40,581 nucleotides of DNA from Acidobacteriota bacterium (lineage in GTDB: Bacteria; Acidobacteriota; Terriglobia; Bryobacterales; Bryobacteraceae): positions 1 through 40,581 of the forward strand of contig JANXMS010000123.1 in assembly GCA_025354525.1 (NCBI GenBank), given 5' to 3'. This document shows positions 33,028 to 40,581 of the stretch, in pieces (the stretch's first letter is position 1; every line of letters begins with the position of its first letter). Both the position numbers and the translations under genes were made by a program. The notes below the pieces were generated by a model. The model made no database searches. It was not told where the DNA came from and was given only the letters and a program-made list of their open reading frames with translations.

Positions 33028-34110
33028 CTAGTTTCCGGAAGTCGGACGACGTTTCAGCTTCGGCCGCTCGTCCTCATCCGTCTTCGGCGTCTTCCCATCT
33101 TCGTCCGGATCCACCGGCCCCGTCGTCGAACCGGGGGCCCGGCGCAACTGCGGACGGTTCAGATCTTGAGTGTCCACCTTCCGTCGATTGCTCATCGCCA
33201 TTAGGCGGCTCTTGACGTCGTTAAACTCGGACGTCGTCACGACGTACTCGGGCTTGGCCTCAAGCAACTCCTGAATGTTCTTCTGCGAAGTCGTTATCCG
33301 GTCGTCCGTCGGCGGATGCGAGGCGAACACCTTCGACAGCGTGCCCGGCTTCTTCTTCTCCATCGATTGCAACTTCTCGAAAAAGTCGACGAACGACGAC
33401 GGATCGTAGCCAGCCTTGTACATATACTGCAAGCCCAACATGTCCGCTTCCCGCTCAAACCCGCGCGAAAATTGCATGAAACCCATCGGAATCGCAATGC
33501 TCGCCGCCTGGCGTATGCCGTAACCAGCCCATCCGCCCATAAAAATCAGGGGAATGGTCGCCATATTGGCAATCTGACCGCGTGTGGCCTGCCGCGTCCC
33601 GTGCCGACCAGCAATATGCGCAATCTCATGCGCCATTACACCCGCCAACTCAGACTCGCTCTCGGCCTTCATGATCAACCCGGAGTTGACAAAGAAAAAT
33701 CCGCCCGGCAACGCAAATGCGTTCACCTCTTCCGAATCAATCACCTTGATCGTCACCGGAACTTTCGTGTCCGAATTGCGAACAAGATTCTGCCCCACCC
33801 GGTTCACATACTCCGAAATAACCGGATCGTCGATGATCTTCGCCTGTCGCTCAATCTCTTGCGCGTAGCCTTTCCCCATCGCGATCTCTTTTTCGATCGA
33901 GTAAAAATTTACACCCTTGCCAGCGTCGCGCTCCCCAATCGCCTCGACGTCCTTTTTGCTCCCCTTCTTGATCTTGGAGTCCGCCTTGTCCTTACCCGGT
34001 TCCACCACCGGCGCTTTTGCTTTCGCTTCCGGCGGTTTGGCATCCTGCCCGAACGCAGTGCCGATTAAAATCGCAGCAGTCGTGATCGAATAAATTCCTA
34101 GACGTCGCAT
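33028..34110 (-). CDS. Exported M48-family zinc metalloprotease (BepA/LoiP-like)
   Basis: The 360-aa protein (ATG at 34110, preceded by AGGAAGG) has a signal (GIYSITTAAILIGTAFGQ), a lysine-rich low-complexity linker (about 20-55), then an M48 domain. Here NAFALPGGFFFVNSGLI precedes GVMAHEIAHIAGRH (zinc-binding HExxH) and FSRGFEREADMLGLQYMYKA (third ligand Glu). SHPPTDDRI is also typical. Such proteases degrade or assist misfolded outer-membrane proteins. The C-terminus after about 300 is a charged tail (PDEDGKTPKTDEDERPKLK). No TPR region follows, unlike BepA. Confidence 0.92.
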   Translation of the reverse strand: MRRLGIYSITTAAILIGTAFGQDAKPPEAKAKAPVVEPGKDKADSKIKKGSKKDVEAIGERDAGKGVNFYSIEKEIAMGKGYAQEIERQAKIIDDPVISEYVNRVGQNLVRNSDTKVPVTIKVIDSEEVNAFALPGGFFFVNSGLIMKAESESELAGVMAHEIAHIAGRHGTRQATRGQIANMATIPLIFMGGWAGYGIRQAASIAIPMGFMQFSRGFEREADMLGLQYMYKAGYDPSSFVDFFEKLQSMEKKKPGTLSKVFASHPPTDDRITTSQKNIQELLEAKPEYVVTTSEFNDVKSRLMAMSNRRKVDTQDLNRPQLRRAPGSTTGPVDPDEDGKTPKTDEDERPKLKRRPTSGN

Positions 34111-34167
34111 GAAGGCCTTCCTAGAACTGTCCTCAGTATACACTCGTGCTGACGCATACTAAGGAGG

Positions 34168-35283
34168 ATGGGTTTCGAAATTTGGGAGCAATACCGCGAT
34201 GAGTTCCCGGTCGCTCAAAAACTGGTTTACCTGAATCATGCCGCCGTCAGTCCGCTCTGCCGGCGCTCCGCCGACGCCATGCGCTGGCTGGCCACCGACG
34301 CCGAACAGTGGGGCTCTCACCACTACCCCCAATGGATGGCCTGCTATGACGGCCTCCGCTCTGCCAGTGCGCAGATGATCAACGCCGTCCCCGGCGAAAT
34401 CGCCATCGTCAAAAACACCTCCGAAGGCATCGCGACAATTGCTCTCGGTCTTGACTGGCGCTCCGGCGACCGCATCGTCGCGTTCCACGGTGAATTCCCC
34501 GCCAACCAATACCCCTGGCAAAAACTTGCCGCCAAAGGCGTCTCCATCGACTGGCTCGAACCCTCCGACCCCCTCGAAAAAATCGAGGCTGCCGCCCGAG
34601 GCGCCCGGCTCCTCGCCATCAGCTTCGTCCAGTTCCTCTCCGGCTACCGCGCCGACCTCGCCGCCATCGGCGAAATCTGCGCCCGCCACGGCGTCTTCTT
34701 CTTCGTTGATGCCATCCAGGGCCTCGGCGTCTTCCCGCTCGACGTCCGCGCCATGCGGATCCACGCCCTCGCCGCCGACGGCCACAAGTGGCTCACCGGC
34801 CCCGAAGGCTGCGGCATTCTCTACATCCAGCACGATCGCCAGGACGAAATTGAACCCGTTGAGTTCGGCTGGACCAACGCCGCGAGCTATGCCGATTACG
34901 GCAAACGCGACATGACCCTCCGTGCCGATGCCGGTCGTTATGAACCCGGAACGCTCAATACCATCGGCTGCTATGGCCTCCGTGCCTCGTTCGAATTCTT
35001 AAACGAAGTCGGAGTCGCCCGCATCGCCGAAGCCGTCCTGGCTCGAACTGCGGAAGTGGCCGCCGGGGCCCTCGCCAAAGGCTATGAACTCATGGCCCCC
35101 CGGTCCTCCGAAAACGGCTCGGGCATCGTCAGTCTCCGCCGCGGCCAAGACGACGTGCGCATGACCCATGCCCGCCTCCGCGACGCCGGCTTCGTTACCG
35201 CCCCTCGCGCCGGCTGGCTCCGCGTCTCCCCCCACTTTTACCTCTCCCCCACCGATATCGGGACCTTCGTCGACCTGCTATAG
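34168..35283 (+). CDS. Class V aminotransferase / cysteine desulfurase-like PLP enzyme
   Basis: The 371-aa fold-type I PLP enzyme starts in the usual way (FPVAQKLVYLNHAAVSPLCR). It has NTSEGIATIA for phosphate binding, FVQFLSGYRADLAAIGEICA, VDAIQGLGVFPLD (Asp and Gln to the PLP ring) and the Schiff-base lysine in AADGHKWLTGPEGCGILY, plus YEPGTLNTIG. It is closest in style to isopenicillin-N epimerase/selenocysteine lyase-like members, and the substrate is not predictable. The sequence AAGGAGG directly abuts the ATG at 34168 with no spacer, so initiation may be unusual or slightly downstream. It overlaps the converging GT2 gene by 46 bp. Confidence 0.88.
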   Translation: MGFEIWEQYRDEFPVAQKLVYLNHAAVSPLCRRSADAMRWLATDAEQWGSHHYPQWMACYDGLRSASAQMINAVPGEIAIVKNTSEGIATIALGLDWRSGDRIVAFHGEFPANQYPWQKLAAKGVSIDWLEPSDPLEKIEAAARGARLLAISFVQFLSGYRADLAAIGEICARHGVFFFVDAIQGLGVFPLDVRAMRIHALAADGHKWLTGPEGCGILYIQHDRQDEIEPVEFGWTNAASYADYGKRDMTLRADAGRYEPGTLNTIGCYGLRASFEFLNEVGVARIAEAVLARTAEVAAGALAKGYELMAPRSSENGSGIVSLRRGQDDVRMTHARLRDAGFVTAPRAGWLRVSPHFYLSPTDIGTFVDLL

Positions 35284-36026
35284 GCGCTCACCCCACCCGG
35301 CAACGGACGGATCGGCTCCCACACCCGCCGCACGAACATCCGCGGCAACAGGCGCAGAGCCTCGAACGCGATGGACCAATTCAGCTTCGATTCCCCGTGA
35401 ATGCGTCCCCGATACACGTTCGGCAACTCCAAAAACGTCGCCCCGGACCGCCTCGCCTGCGCCAAGCTTTCATACAAGAACGCAAACCCACCGGCCTGAA
35501 TCGAAACGAGCTCCATTTGGATCAACAGTTCACGCGACCAACAACGGTAGCCGCTGGTCGTATCCCGCACCGGCACCCCCGTGCACACCTGCACCAGCGT
35601 GCTCGCTAAGCGACTAATCAGCAGCCGATGCCATGGCCAGTTCTCCACCAATGCGCTTCCCGAGCAGTATCGGGAACCAATCACCAAATCAGCCCGCTCC
35701 AAACCAGCCAGCAGCTTCGGCAGAATCGTCGCGTCGTGCGATAAATCCGCATCCATCGTAATCACCACGTCCGCCCCATTCCCTAGCGCCATCCGTAAGC
35801 CGTCCCGCATCGAGTGGCCATATCCCCGACTCCCCGTCCGCGCCAGGACGATCACCCCTGGTATCTCCCGAGCTACCTCCGCCGTTCCATCCGGACTGCC
35901 GTCGTCCACAATCAAAATCTGCTTCACCTCGGGAAACTCCCGGCGAATCACTGCGGTTAACGGTCGCATGTTGTCCCGTTCACAATACGTCGGAACGACA
36001 ATCCAAATGTTTCGATCAGTAGCCAC
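35238..36026 (-). CDS. GT2 polyprenol-phosphate mannose synthase-like glycosyltransferase
   Basis: The 262-aa cytoplasmic GT-A enzyme has WIVVPTYCERDNMRPLTAVI, ILIVDDGSPDGTAEVA, the metal-binding DxD region VVITMDADLSHDA, DLVIGSRYCSGS, and RDTTSGYRCWSRELL, all typical of DPM1-type synthases that move a sugar from a nucleotide to polyprenyl phosphate. It lacks C-terminal membrane helices, as in the short DPM1 class. The start is GTG (36026). The last residues overlap the aminotransferase gene on the other strand. Confidence 0.9.
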   Translation of the reverse strand: MATDRNIWIVVPTYCERDNMRPLTAVIRREFPEVKQILIVDDGSPDGTAEVAREIPGVIVLARTGSRGYGHSMRDGLRMALGNGADVVITMDADLSHDATILPKLLAGLERADLVIGSRYCSGSALVENWPWHRLLISRLASTLVQVCTGVPVRDTTSGYRCWSRELLIQMELVSIQAGGFAFLYESLAQARRSGATFLELPNVYRGRIHGESKLNWSIAFEALRLLPRMFVRRVWEPIRPLPGGVSAYSRSTKVPISVGER

Positions 36027-36057
36027 TTACCTAACCTAACTCGCCGATGCCCATTCT

Positions 36058-36894
36058 TCAAGAGTTCCGCAGCGTGGCCGAGTTCCAGAACGTTGCCGCA
36101 AGAATGATCGCTCCCCCTACTAAAGCGTACGGGCTGGGAACCTCTCCGTGGAAGAAACCCGTCCACACCGGGTTCAACGCCGGCTCCAGTAAAAGCAGCG
36201 CCGAGGCCGTAAATGCAGGCACTTGGGCCAATCCCCGCGTCAGGCACCAATACGCCAATCCAATTTGAATACACCCCAAATAAAGTACGGCCAACCAGTC
36301 GACAGCCTCTAGTACTTTTACCGGCCAAGCCATCGGCAGCGCCGCCGCAAACGCCATCAAATTCCCCACCGCCACCGCCCCCAACGACGATCCGCCCGCT
36401 CTCGCCGCTCCCCGCAAACACGCTACCGTTATCCCCCAACCCAATCCAGACAACGCTCCGTACCAGTTCCCCTGCGCCGGGTCCGGGGCCGTTCCACTCG
36501 CCACCGCCGGGTCCAAATAGAAAAACACCATTCCCACCGCCACCGCCGCCCCCAACCACCAGTCCGCCCGCCGCAATCGCTCCTTCAGTAATACCGGCCC
36601 CAACACCAGCAAATACAACGGCCCCGTCGCTTGCAGATAAATCGCATTCGCCCCCGTCGTCAGCTTCGTCGCCACCACAAAACTCACGAGCGTAACCGCA
36701 TAAGCCACCCCCGCCAACCCCGTCCGCCATGTCCATCCCCTTCGGCTCTCCGGCAGGATCGCGAGCAAAATCAACCCCGCCACCAAAGACCGCAGACTCG
36801 CCACCTGCCAACTCGTCATCGTCGTCGCCTTAATCACAACCCCACCCGTCGAAAACAACAGCGCCGCCGCCAACAGATAAATTCGTCCAGACAT
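36058..36894 (-). CDS. EamA/DMT-family membrane transporter
   Basis: The 278-aa protein is almost wholly hydrophobic, with about ten helices in two EamA repeats: the first from IYLLAAALLFSTGGVVIKAT to ATGPLYLLVLGPVLLKERLR, the second ending LLLLEPALNPVWTGFFHGEV (the conserved E-P and F-x-G-E pattern). DMT exporters move amino acids, nucleosides or other metabolites; the cargo is unknown. I start at ATG 36894 (MSGRIYLLAAALLF) because the longer frame back to 37056 runs into the opposite-strand kinase gene and is not membrane-like. It is divergent from the kinase operon with a 43-bp gap. Confidence 0.9.
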   Translation of the reverse strand: MSGRIYLLAAALLFSTGGVVIKATTMTSWQVASLRSLVAGLILLAILPESRRGWTWRTGLAGVAYAVTLVSFVVATKLTTGANAIYLQATGPLYLLVLGPVLLKERLRRADWWLGAAVAVGMVFFYLDPAVASGTAPDPAQGNWYGALSGLGWGITVACLRGAARAGGSSLGAVAVGNLMAFAAALPMAWPVKVLEAVDWLAVLYLGCIQIGLAYWCLTRGLAQVPAFTASALLLLEPALNPVWTGFFHGEVPSPYALVGGAIILAATFWNSATLRNS

Positions 36895-36937
36895 CGTTGA
36901 CCTAGGATATGACACCATAATTCTGCTACCTTCCTTC

Positions 36938-37948
36938 ATGGTCGACACCGCCCCCATCCGCCCCGGAGAAGAACTTCCCCTCGCCGCCCTCGCCGACTGG
37001 CTCCAGGTGCCGAAGGTCACTGTCTGCCAGTTCCCCAACGGCCACTCCAATCTCACCTATCTCCTCACCGCCGGCCCCGACGAATATGTCCTCCGCCGCG
37101 CCCCCCTCGGCCCGATTCCGCCCAAAGCCCACGACATGGCCCGCGAGTTTCGTCTCCTCACCGCCGTCCATCCCCACTTCCCGCCCGCCCCACGGCCCAT
37201 TCGCCTCTGCGAGGATCCCGGGCTCCTCGGCAGCCCCTTCTTCCTCATGGAACGCCGCCGCGGCATCGTCATCCGTTCCGCCCTGCCCCCAACTTGGGCC
37301 AACCAATGCCCCGCCATCAGCCAGGCCTTCCTCGACTGTCTCGTCCAACTCCACTCCGTCCCCCTAGCCGACCCCGCCCTGCTCGCCCTCGGCAAACCCG
37401 CCGGCTTTGTCGAACGCCAAGTCCGCGGCTGGTCCGACCGCTGGTATCGCGCCCGCACCGCCGACCTCCCTGCCATGGACTTGGTCGTCGCCTATCTCCA
37501 AAACAACCTCCCCCCCGAAGCCGCCCCCGCCCTCGTTCACAACGATTTCAAACTCGATAACCTAATGCTCCATCCCCACCACCCCTCCCGCGTCGAAGCC
37601 GTCCTCGACTGGGAGATGACCACCCTCGGCGATCCGCTCACCGACCTCGGCCTCGCCCTGTGTTACTGGGACCTCCCCGACGCCGATCTCGCCGCCGGCC
37701 CCGTCCCCTGCGTCACCCGCGGCCCCGGCTGGCTCACCCGAGCCGAACTCGCCGCCGCCTGGTCAGCCCGTACTGGCCGCAGCCTCGCCGCCCTCCCCTA
37801 TCACGAAATCCTCGGCATCTTCAAACTCGCCGTCATCGTCCAACAGATCTACGCCCGTTGGTTCCACGGCCAAACGAAGGATGTCCGCTTCGCCAACTTC
37901 GACGAGCGCGTCGCTTCCCTCGTCCGCGCCGCCCACTCCCGACTATGA
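36938..37948 (+). CDS. APH-type phosphotransferase, ACAD10/11-associated kinase
   Basis: The 336-aa protein-kinase-fold phosphotransferase has [12 protein letters not shown] (nucleotide loop), EYVLRRAP (lysine position replaced by R-R), the catalytic loop [13 protein letters not shown] (Asp203, Asn208) and metal-binding [20 protein letters not shown] (Asp224). This closely resembles the kinase half of human ACAD10/ACAD11 and bacterial LvaA-type enzymes, which phosphorylate a hydroxyacyl-CoA. It overlaps the phosphatase gene as ATGA and lies in the same operon as an ACAD10/11-type dehydrogenase. The hydroxyacyl-CoA substrate is inferred from context. Confidence 0.9.
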   Translation: MVDTAPIRPGEELPLAALADWLQVPKVTVCQFPNGHSNLTYLLTAGPDEYVLRRAPLGPIPPKAHDMAREFRLLTAVHPHFPPAPRPIRLCEDPGLLGSPFFLMERRRGIVIRSALPPTWANQCPAISQAFLDCLVQLHSVPLADPALLALGKPAGFVERQVRGWSDRWYRARTADLPAMDLVVAYLQNNLPPEAAPALVHNDFKLDNLMLHPHHPSRVEAVLDWEMTTLGDPLTDLGLALCYWDLPDADLAAGPVPCVTRGPGWLTRAELAAAWSARTGRSLAALPYHEILGIFKLAVIVQQIYARWFHGQTKDVRFANFDERVASLVRAAHSRL

Positions 37949-38631
37949 GCACGCTCACCTTCATCCGCCACGGCCAAGCCGGCTCCCGCGGCGTCTACGA
38001 CGTCCTCTCCCCCCTCGGCCAGCAGCAAGCTTCCCGTCTCGGAGAATATCTCGCCGCCCAAACTTTCACCCCCGACGTCTTTGTCACCGGAGCCCTCAAC
38101 CGCCAACAGCAAACCGCCGCCCTCCTCCACGCCGCGTGCCCCACCTTCCCGGCCCCGGCTGTTCTCCCCCTCTGGAACGAGTTCGACCTAACAAGCGTTT
38201 ACAACGGCATCGCTCCCCAACTCGCCGCCGAAGATCCCGTTTTTGCCAAATCCTTCACCGCCCTCGAACTCGCTACCGCCGATCCCACCTCCCCCGTCCA
38301 CCGCCGCTGGACCCCGGCCGACGTCGCCGTCATCCGCGCCTGGGTCGAAGACCGCTATCAGTTCCCCGGGGAAAGCTGGGCCCACTTCTCCGCCCGCATC
38401 CGCCAAGCCCTCGCCGAACTTCCTGCCGGCAATATCCTCATCTCCACCTCCGCCACCCCCATCGGCCTCTGTGTCGCCTTCGCCCTCGACGCGCCCCATC
38501 CCCTACGCCTCGCCGGAGCCCTTTACAACGCCTCCGTAACCACCTTGCGCTTTCACTCCGGAGACCTCCATCTCCAAGCCTTCAACAGCACTCCCCATCT
38601 TCCAGACCCCACTTGGCGGACCCATCGATGA
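37945..38631 (+). CDS. Histidine phosphatase-family protein, atypical second active-site block
   Basis: The 228-aa protein opens with the RHG signature ([13 protein letters not shown]; nucleophile His9), followed by [17 protein letters not shown] and [16 protein letters not shown], as in phosphoglycerate-mutase-like phosphatases. The mid-domain acid is in PLWNEFDLT. The C-terminal block that normally reads T/S-H-G-G has [16 protein letters not shown], so the second catalytic histidine is absent. It sits between the APH-type kinase and the acyl-CoA dehydrogenase, with ATGA overlaps on both sides, so a role with phosphorylated acyl-CoA intermediates is likely. The activity could be lost or altered. 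Confidence 0.85.
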   Translation: MSTLTFIRHGQAGSRGVYDVLSPLGQQQASRLGEYLAAQTFTPDVFVTGALNRQQQTAALLHAACPTFPAPAVLPLWNEFDLTSVYNGIAPQLAAEDPVFAKSFTALELATADPTSPVHRRWTPADVAVIRAWVEDRYQFPGESWAHFSARIRQALAELPAGNILISTSATPIGLCVAFALDAPHPLRLAGALYNASVTTLRFHSGDLHLQAFNSTPHLPDPTWRTHR

Positions 38632-39806
38632 ACTTCTCCTACACCCCCAACTCCCTCGTTTGGCAGTCTCGCCTCCAGTCGTTCATGGACGAAAAAGTTT
38701 ATCCCATCGAGGCCCACTACACTCCAGACCTCCTCGACGACTTGAAGGTCAAAGCCCGCGCCGCCGGCCTCTGGAACCTCTTTCTCCCGCACAACTCGCA
38801 CGGCGCCGGCCTGTCCAATCTCGAATACGCCCCCCTCTGCGAAATCATGGGCCGGGTCCCATTTGCCCCCGAAATCTTTAACTGCAACGCCCCCGACACC
38901 GGTAACATGGAGGTCCTCTCCCGCTACGGCACCCCCGCCCAGCAAGACAAGTGGCTCACGCCGCTCCTCGCCGGAGAAATCCGTTCGGTCTTCTGCATGA
39001 CCGAACCCGATGTCGCCTCCTCTGACGCCACCAACATCGCCGCCACCATCGAACGCGACGGCGACCACTACATCCTCAACGGCCGCAAATGGTGGAGCAC
39101 CGGGGCCGGCGACCCCCACGTCAGAATCATCATTTTTATGGGGAAATCGGACCCCACCGCCCCCCGTCACCAACAGCAGTCGATGGTCCTCGTGCCCTTT
39201 GATGCCCCCGGCGTCAAGCTCGAACGCCTCCTCACCGTCTACGGTTACGACCACCATCCCCACGGCCACGGCGAGATCACCTTCACGAACGTTCGGGTGC
39301 CCGCCTCGAACCTCCTCCTCGGCGAAGGCCGTGGATTCGAAATCGCGCAAGGCCGCCTCGGCCCCGGCCGTATTCATCACTGCATGCGGCTGATCGGCGT
39401 CGCCGAACGCGCCCTCGAACTCCTCTGCCGCCGCGTCTCCTCGCGGGTCGCTTTCGGTCGAAAACTCTCGGAAATGGGCTCCATTCGAGTCGATATCGCT
39501 CAGTCCCGCATCGAGATTGAACAAGCCCGCCTGCTCACCCTCAAGGCCGCTTACATGATGGACACCGTCGGTAACAAAGCCGCTCGCACCGAAATCGCCG
39601 CCATCAAGGTAGTGGCACCGAATCTGGCTCTCCGCGTCCTCGACCGCGCCATCCAGGCTCACGGCGCCGCCGGCGTCGGCCCCGATTTTCCCCTCGCCGC
39701 CTGGTGGGCGAACGCCCGAACTCTTCGTCTAGCCGACGGCCCCGACGAAGTTCACCTTGAAAGCATCGCCAAATGGGAGCTAGCGGCGTCCGCGACGCGG
39801 TCGTAG
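38628..39806 (+). CDS. Acyl-CoA dehydrogenase, ACAD10/11 type
   Basis: The 392-aa flavoprotein carries [20 protein letters not shown] and [17 protein letters not shown] (flavin/substrate region) and [20 protein letters not shown], which are distinctive of the ACAD10/ACAD11 group rather than ordinary fatty-acid dehydrogenases. [15 protein letters not shown] and [20 protein letters not shown] complete the fold. Members of this group act on 4-phosphorylated or otherwise modified acyl-CoAs after an APH-type kinase. The start at 38628 overlaps the phosphatase stop as ATGA; a longer open frame upstream is an artefact of the GC-rich phosphatase gene. Confidence 0.92.
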   Translation: MNFSYTPNSLVWQSRLQSFMDEKVYPIEAHYTPDLLDDLKVKARAAGLWNLFLPHNSHGAGLSNLEYAPLCEIMGRVPFAPEIFNCNAPDTGNMEVLSRYGTPAQQDKWLTPLLAGEIRSVFCMTEPDVASSDATNIAATIERDGDHYILNGRKWWSTGAGDPHVRIIIFMGKSDPTAPRHQQQSMVLVPFDAPGVKLERLLTVYGYDHHPHGHGEITFTNVRVPASNLLLGEGRGFEIAQGRLGPGRIHHCMRLIGVAERALELLCRRVSSRVAFGRKLSEMGSIRVDIAQSRIEIEQARLLTLKAAYMMDTVGNKAARTEIAAIKVVAPNLALRVLDRAIQAHGAAGVGPDFPLAAWWANARTLRLADGPDEVHLESIAKWELAASATRS

Positions 39807-40034
39807 TCCGTTGTCCAACGGTCCGTGTCCAATCAACAGCTGAAAGTACAGCGGAGCGTACAGCAGATCAAGCGCGGCCTCTCGATCAATGTCGGCCCGG
39901 GATTCCCTGCGTTGGATCGCTTCAGACACATAGGGTCGCCCCTCTTCTCGACTGCCCAGGATGAAGTGGTTCCGAAACGATTTTGAAAGCTCCGTCTCGC
40001 CCCGCGCCGCCCTCGTCCATCGCAGAAATGGCAC
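39780..40034 (-). pseudogene. TetR-family regulator, C-terminal fragment
   Basis: The segment SVPFLRWTRAARGETELSKS, then DREAALDLLYAPLYFQLLIG and GHGPLD, matches the C-terminal ligand domain of TetR/AcrR regulators. No N-terminal helix-turn-helix is found upstream on the same strand; the frame continues into sequence without similarity and then into the repeat at 40440-40581. It converges on the acyl-CoA dehydrogenase gene with a 27-bp overlap and could be the remnant of the operon's regulator. Confidence 0.6.
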
Positions 40035-40439
40035 AGAGGGCGAGGCCGTTTTGTGGCGAGACTCCAGCGATCCACCTGTTCGGCGGAAGGGAAATCTGAA
40101 CGGGAACGGGAGAGCTCTCGTGCGTTTGCGCCACCGAGATCCTGACTACGGCACCGTCCACGCCCCGCGACGTCCCCTCGGCTGCGTTGCGACGGGTGTA
40201 GCGAGGTCTGTCATAGATAAAACGATTTGGGAAGCGGTGTGGACGATCATACGCCCGGCAAGCCAGTGACAGTTCCGGTGAAGGTGTCGATCATCAACTC
40301 GTGGGCTTCAGTTGATGCTTCGCGGTTGAAGAGCATTTCGACTCTGGTGACGGAATAGGGGCTTCCGGCGTGCGAACAGATCGTGGGAAAAGATCGAGCG
40401 CCTGGCGACTCGACGTAAGAGCGATCGGACGGTTCTATA
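40035..40439. other. Region without recognised gene
   Basis: These 405 bases lie between the TetR fragment and the terminal repeat. Short minus-strand frames exist (for example one ending EMLFNREASTEAHELMIDTF and a stop near 40247), but I recognise no family, and no start/ribosome-site pair stands out. The sequence is probably an eroded gene. Confidence 0.4.
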
Positions 40440-40581
40440 TCAAGTCTTGACGTAACAGAGGGCAAATCCGCGACGTCTGAAGAGATCCGGAGCAATGTCG
40501 GGAGAGAGGAAGGGGGAGAGAGCCTCGGCGAGATCGACGACAAGCGCATGCATTGACGGGGCCTTGAGCTGGGACAAACGT
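40440..40581. repeat. Inverted copy of the TonB-gene insert, cut by window edge
   Basis: Read on the minus strand from 40581, this copies 24484-24624 with only about ten base differences over 141 bases; shared blocks include GTCAATGCATGCGCTTGTCG and CTCTCTCCCGACATTGCTCC. Its minus-strand frame (MHALVVDLAEALSPFLSPDI ... GFALCYVKT) is open where the 24-kb copy has a TAA, so this copy is closer to the ancestral form. The element may continue past the right edge. Confidence 0.8.

Noticed and set aside
37881-38627. Upstream extension of the dehydrogenase frame
   Set aside because: The extension is arginine/proline-rich and overlaps the histidine phosphatase; the ATGA junction at 38628 is the sensible start.
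38553-39662. 369-codon minus-strand open frame rich in glycine and acidic residues
   Set aside because: It is antisense to the acyl-CoA dehydrogenase, whose motifs are clear; the composition is typical of the reverse frame of a C-ending-codon gene.
36938-39806. Very C-rich coding strand taken as a foreign island
   Set aside because: Neighbouring genes such as 34168-35283 show the same trend, and the strand bias follows third-position C use, so transfer is not needed to explain it.

Overview
The window looks like a piece of an Acidobacteriota chromosome, most likely the Bryobacterales/Solibacter side. The evidence is a GC-rich sequence with an acidobacterial-type VWFA-related secreted protein (31998-33002) and a decayed second copy (20290-21061), a large carboxypeptidase-regulatory/TonB-dependent receptor (21104-25118, broken), a secreted sulfatase, a PQQ-type beta-propeller protein and a Tat-exported Gfo/Idh/MocA oxidoreductase. 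No rRNA, tRNA, CRISPR array or prophage was recognised. The taxonomic call is inferred from gene content only.

Layout. 1-597: decayed IS4-type transposase running off the left edge. 629-3885 (minus): nickel/cobalt ECF uptake operon nikR-nikK-cbiM-nikL-cbiQ. The start region of cbiQ is tandemly repeated, and no ATPase gene follows, because the IS remnant sits where it would be expected. 3935-5299 (plus): beta-propeller protein. 5296-8993 (minus): GH5-like hydrolase, sulfatase and a DUF1624/HGSNAT-like acyltransferase, a plausible sulfated-glycan cluster. 8994-9664: gap with degraded sequence. 9665-10027: DUF2237. 10004-16873 (minus): tightly packed run DUF3108, SGNH hydrolase, secreted protein, AroE-like dehydrogenase, oxidoreductase, mtnP and GT9. 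16916-20293 (plus): small membrane-anchored protein, esterase and DUF3500. 20290-25118 (minus): two pseudogenes (VWFA-type and TonB receptor), the second carrying a 219-bp insert.

25424-28861 (plus): a five-gene metal-handling operon (DUF3299, DUF2796/ZrgA-like, ABC ATPase, FtsX-type permease, MerC) resembling the Zur-controlled zrg locus of Vibrio. 28949-31259: PHP-domain protein coupled to a GT4 glycosyltransferase. 31171-34110 (minus): S24-like protein without a recognisable HTH, VWFA-related protein, M48 protease. 34168-36894: class V aminotransferase, GT2 dolichol-phosphate-mannose-synthase-like enzyme, EamA transporter. 36938-39806 (plus): three genes joined by ATGA overlaps, namely an APH-type kinase, an unusual histidine phosphatase and an ACAD10/11-type acyl-CoA dehydrogenase. 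39780-40581: TetR C-terminal fragment and a repeat that is an inverted copy of the sequence inserted into the TonB receptor.

The most interesting items are the kinase/phosphatase/ACAD trio, whose phosphatase lacks the usual second catalytic histidine; the start-codon-carrying tandem repeat in front of cbiQ, which makes a chain of ATGA-coupled mini-ORFs; an AroE homologue without the shikimate-binding serines; and strong palindromes next to nikR. All functions are read from motifs and context; no database search was run.
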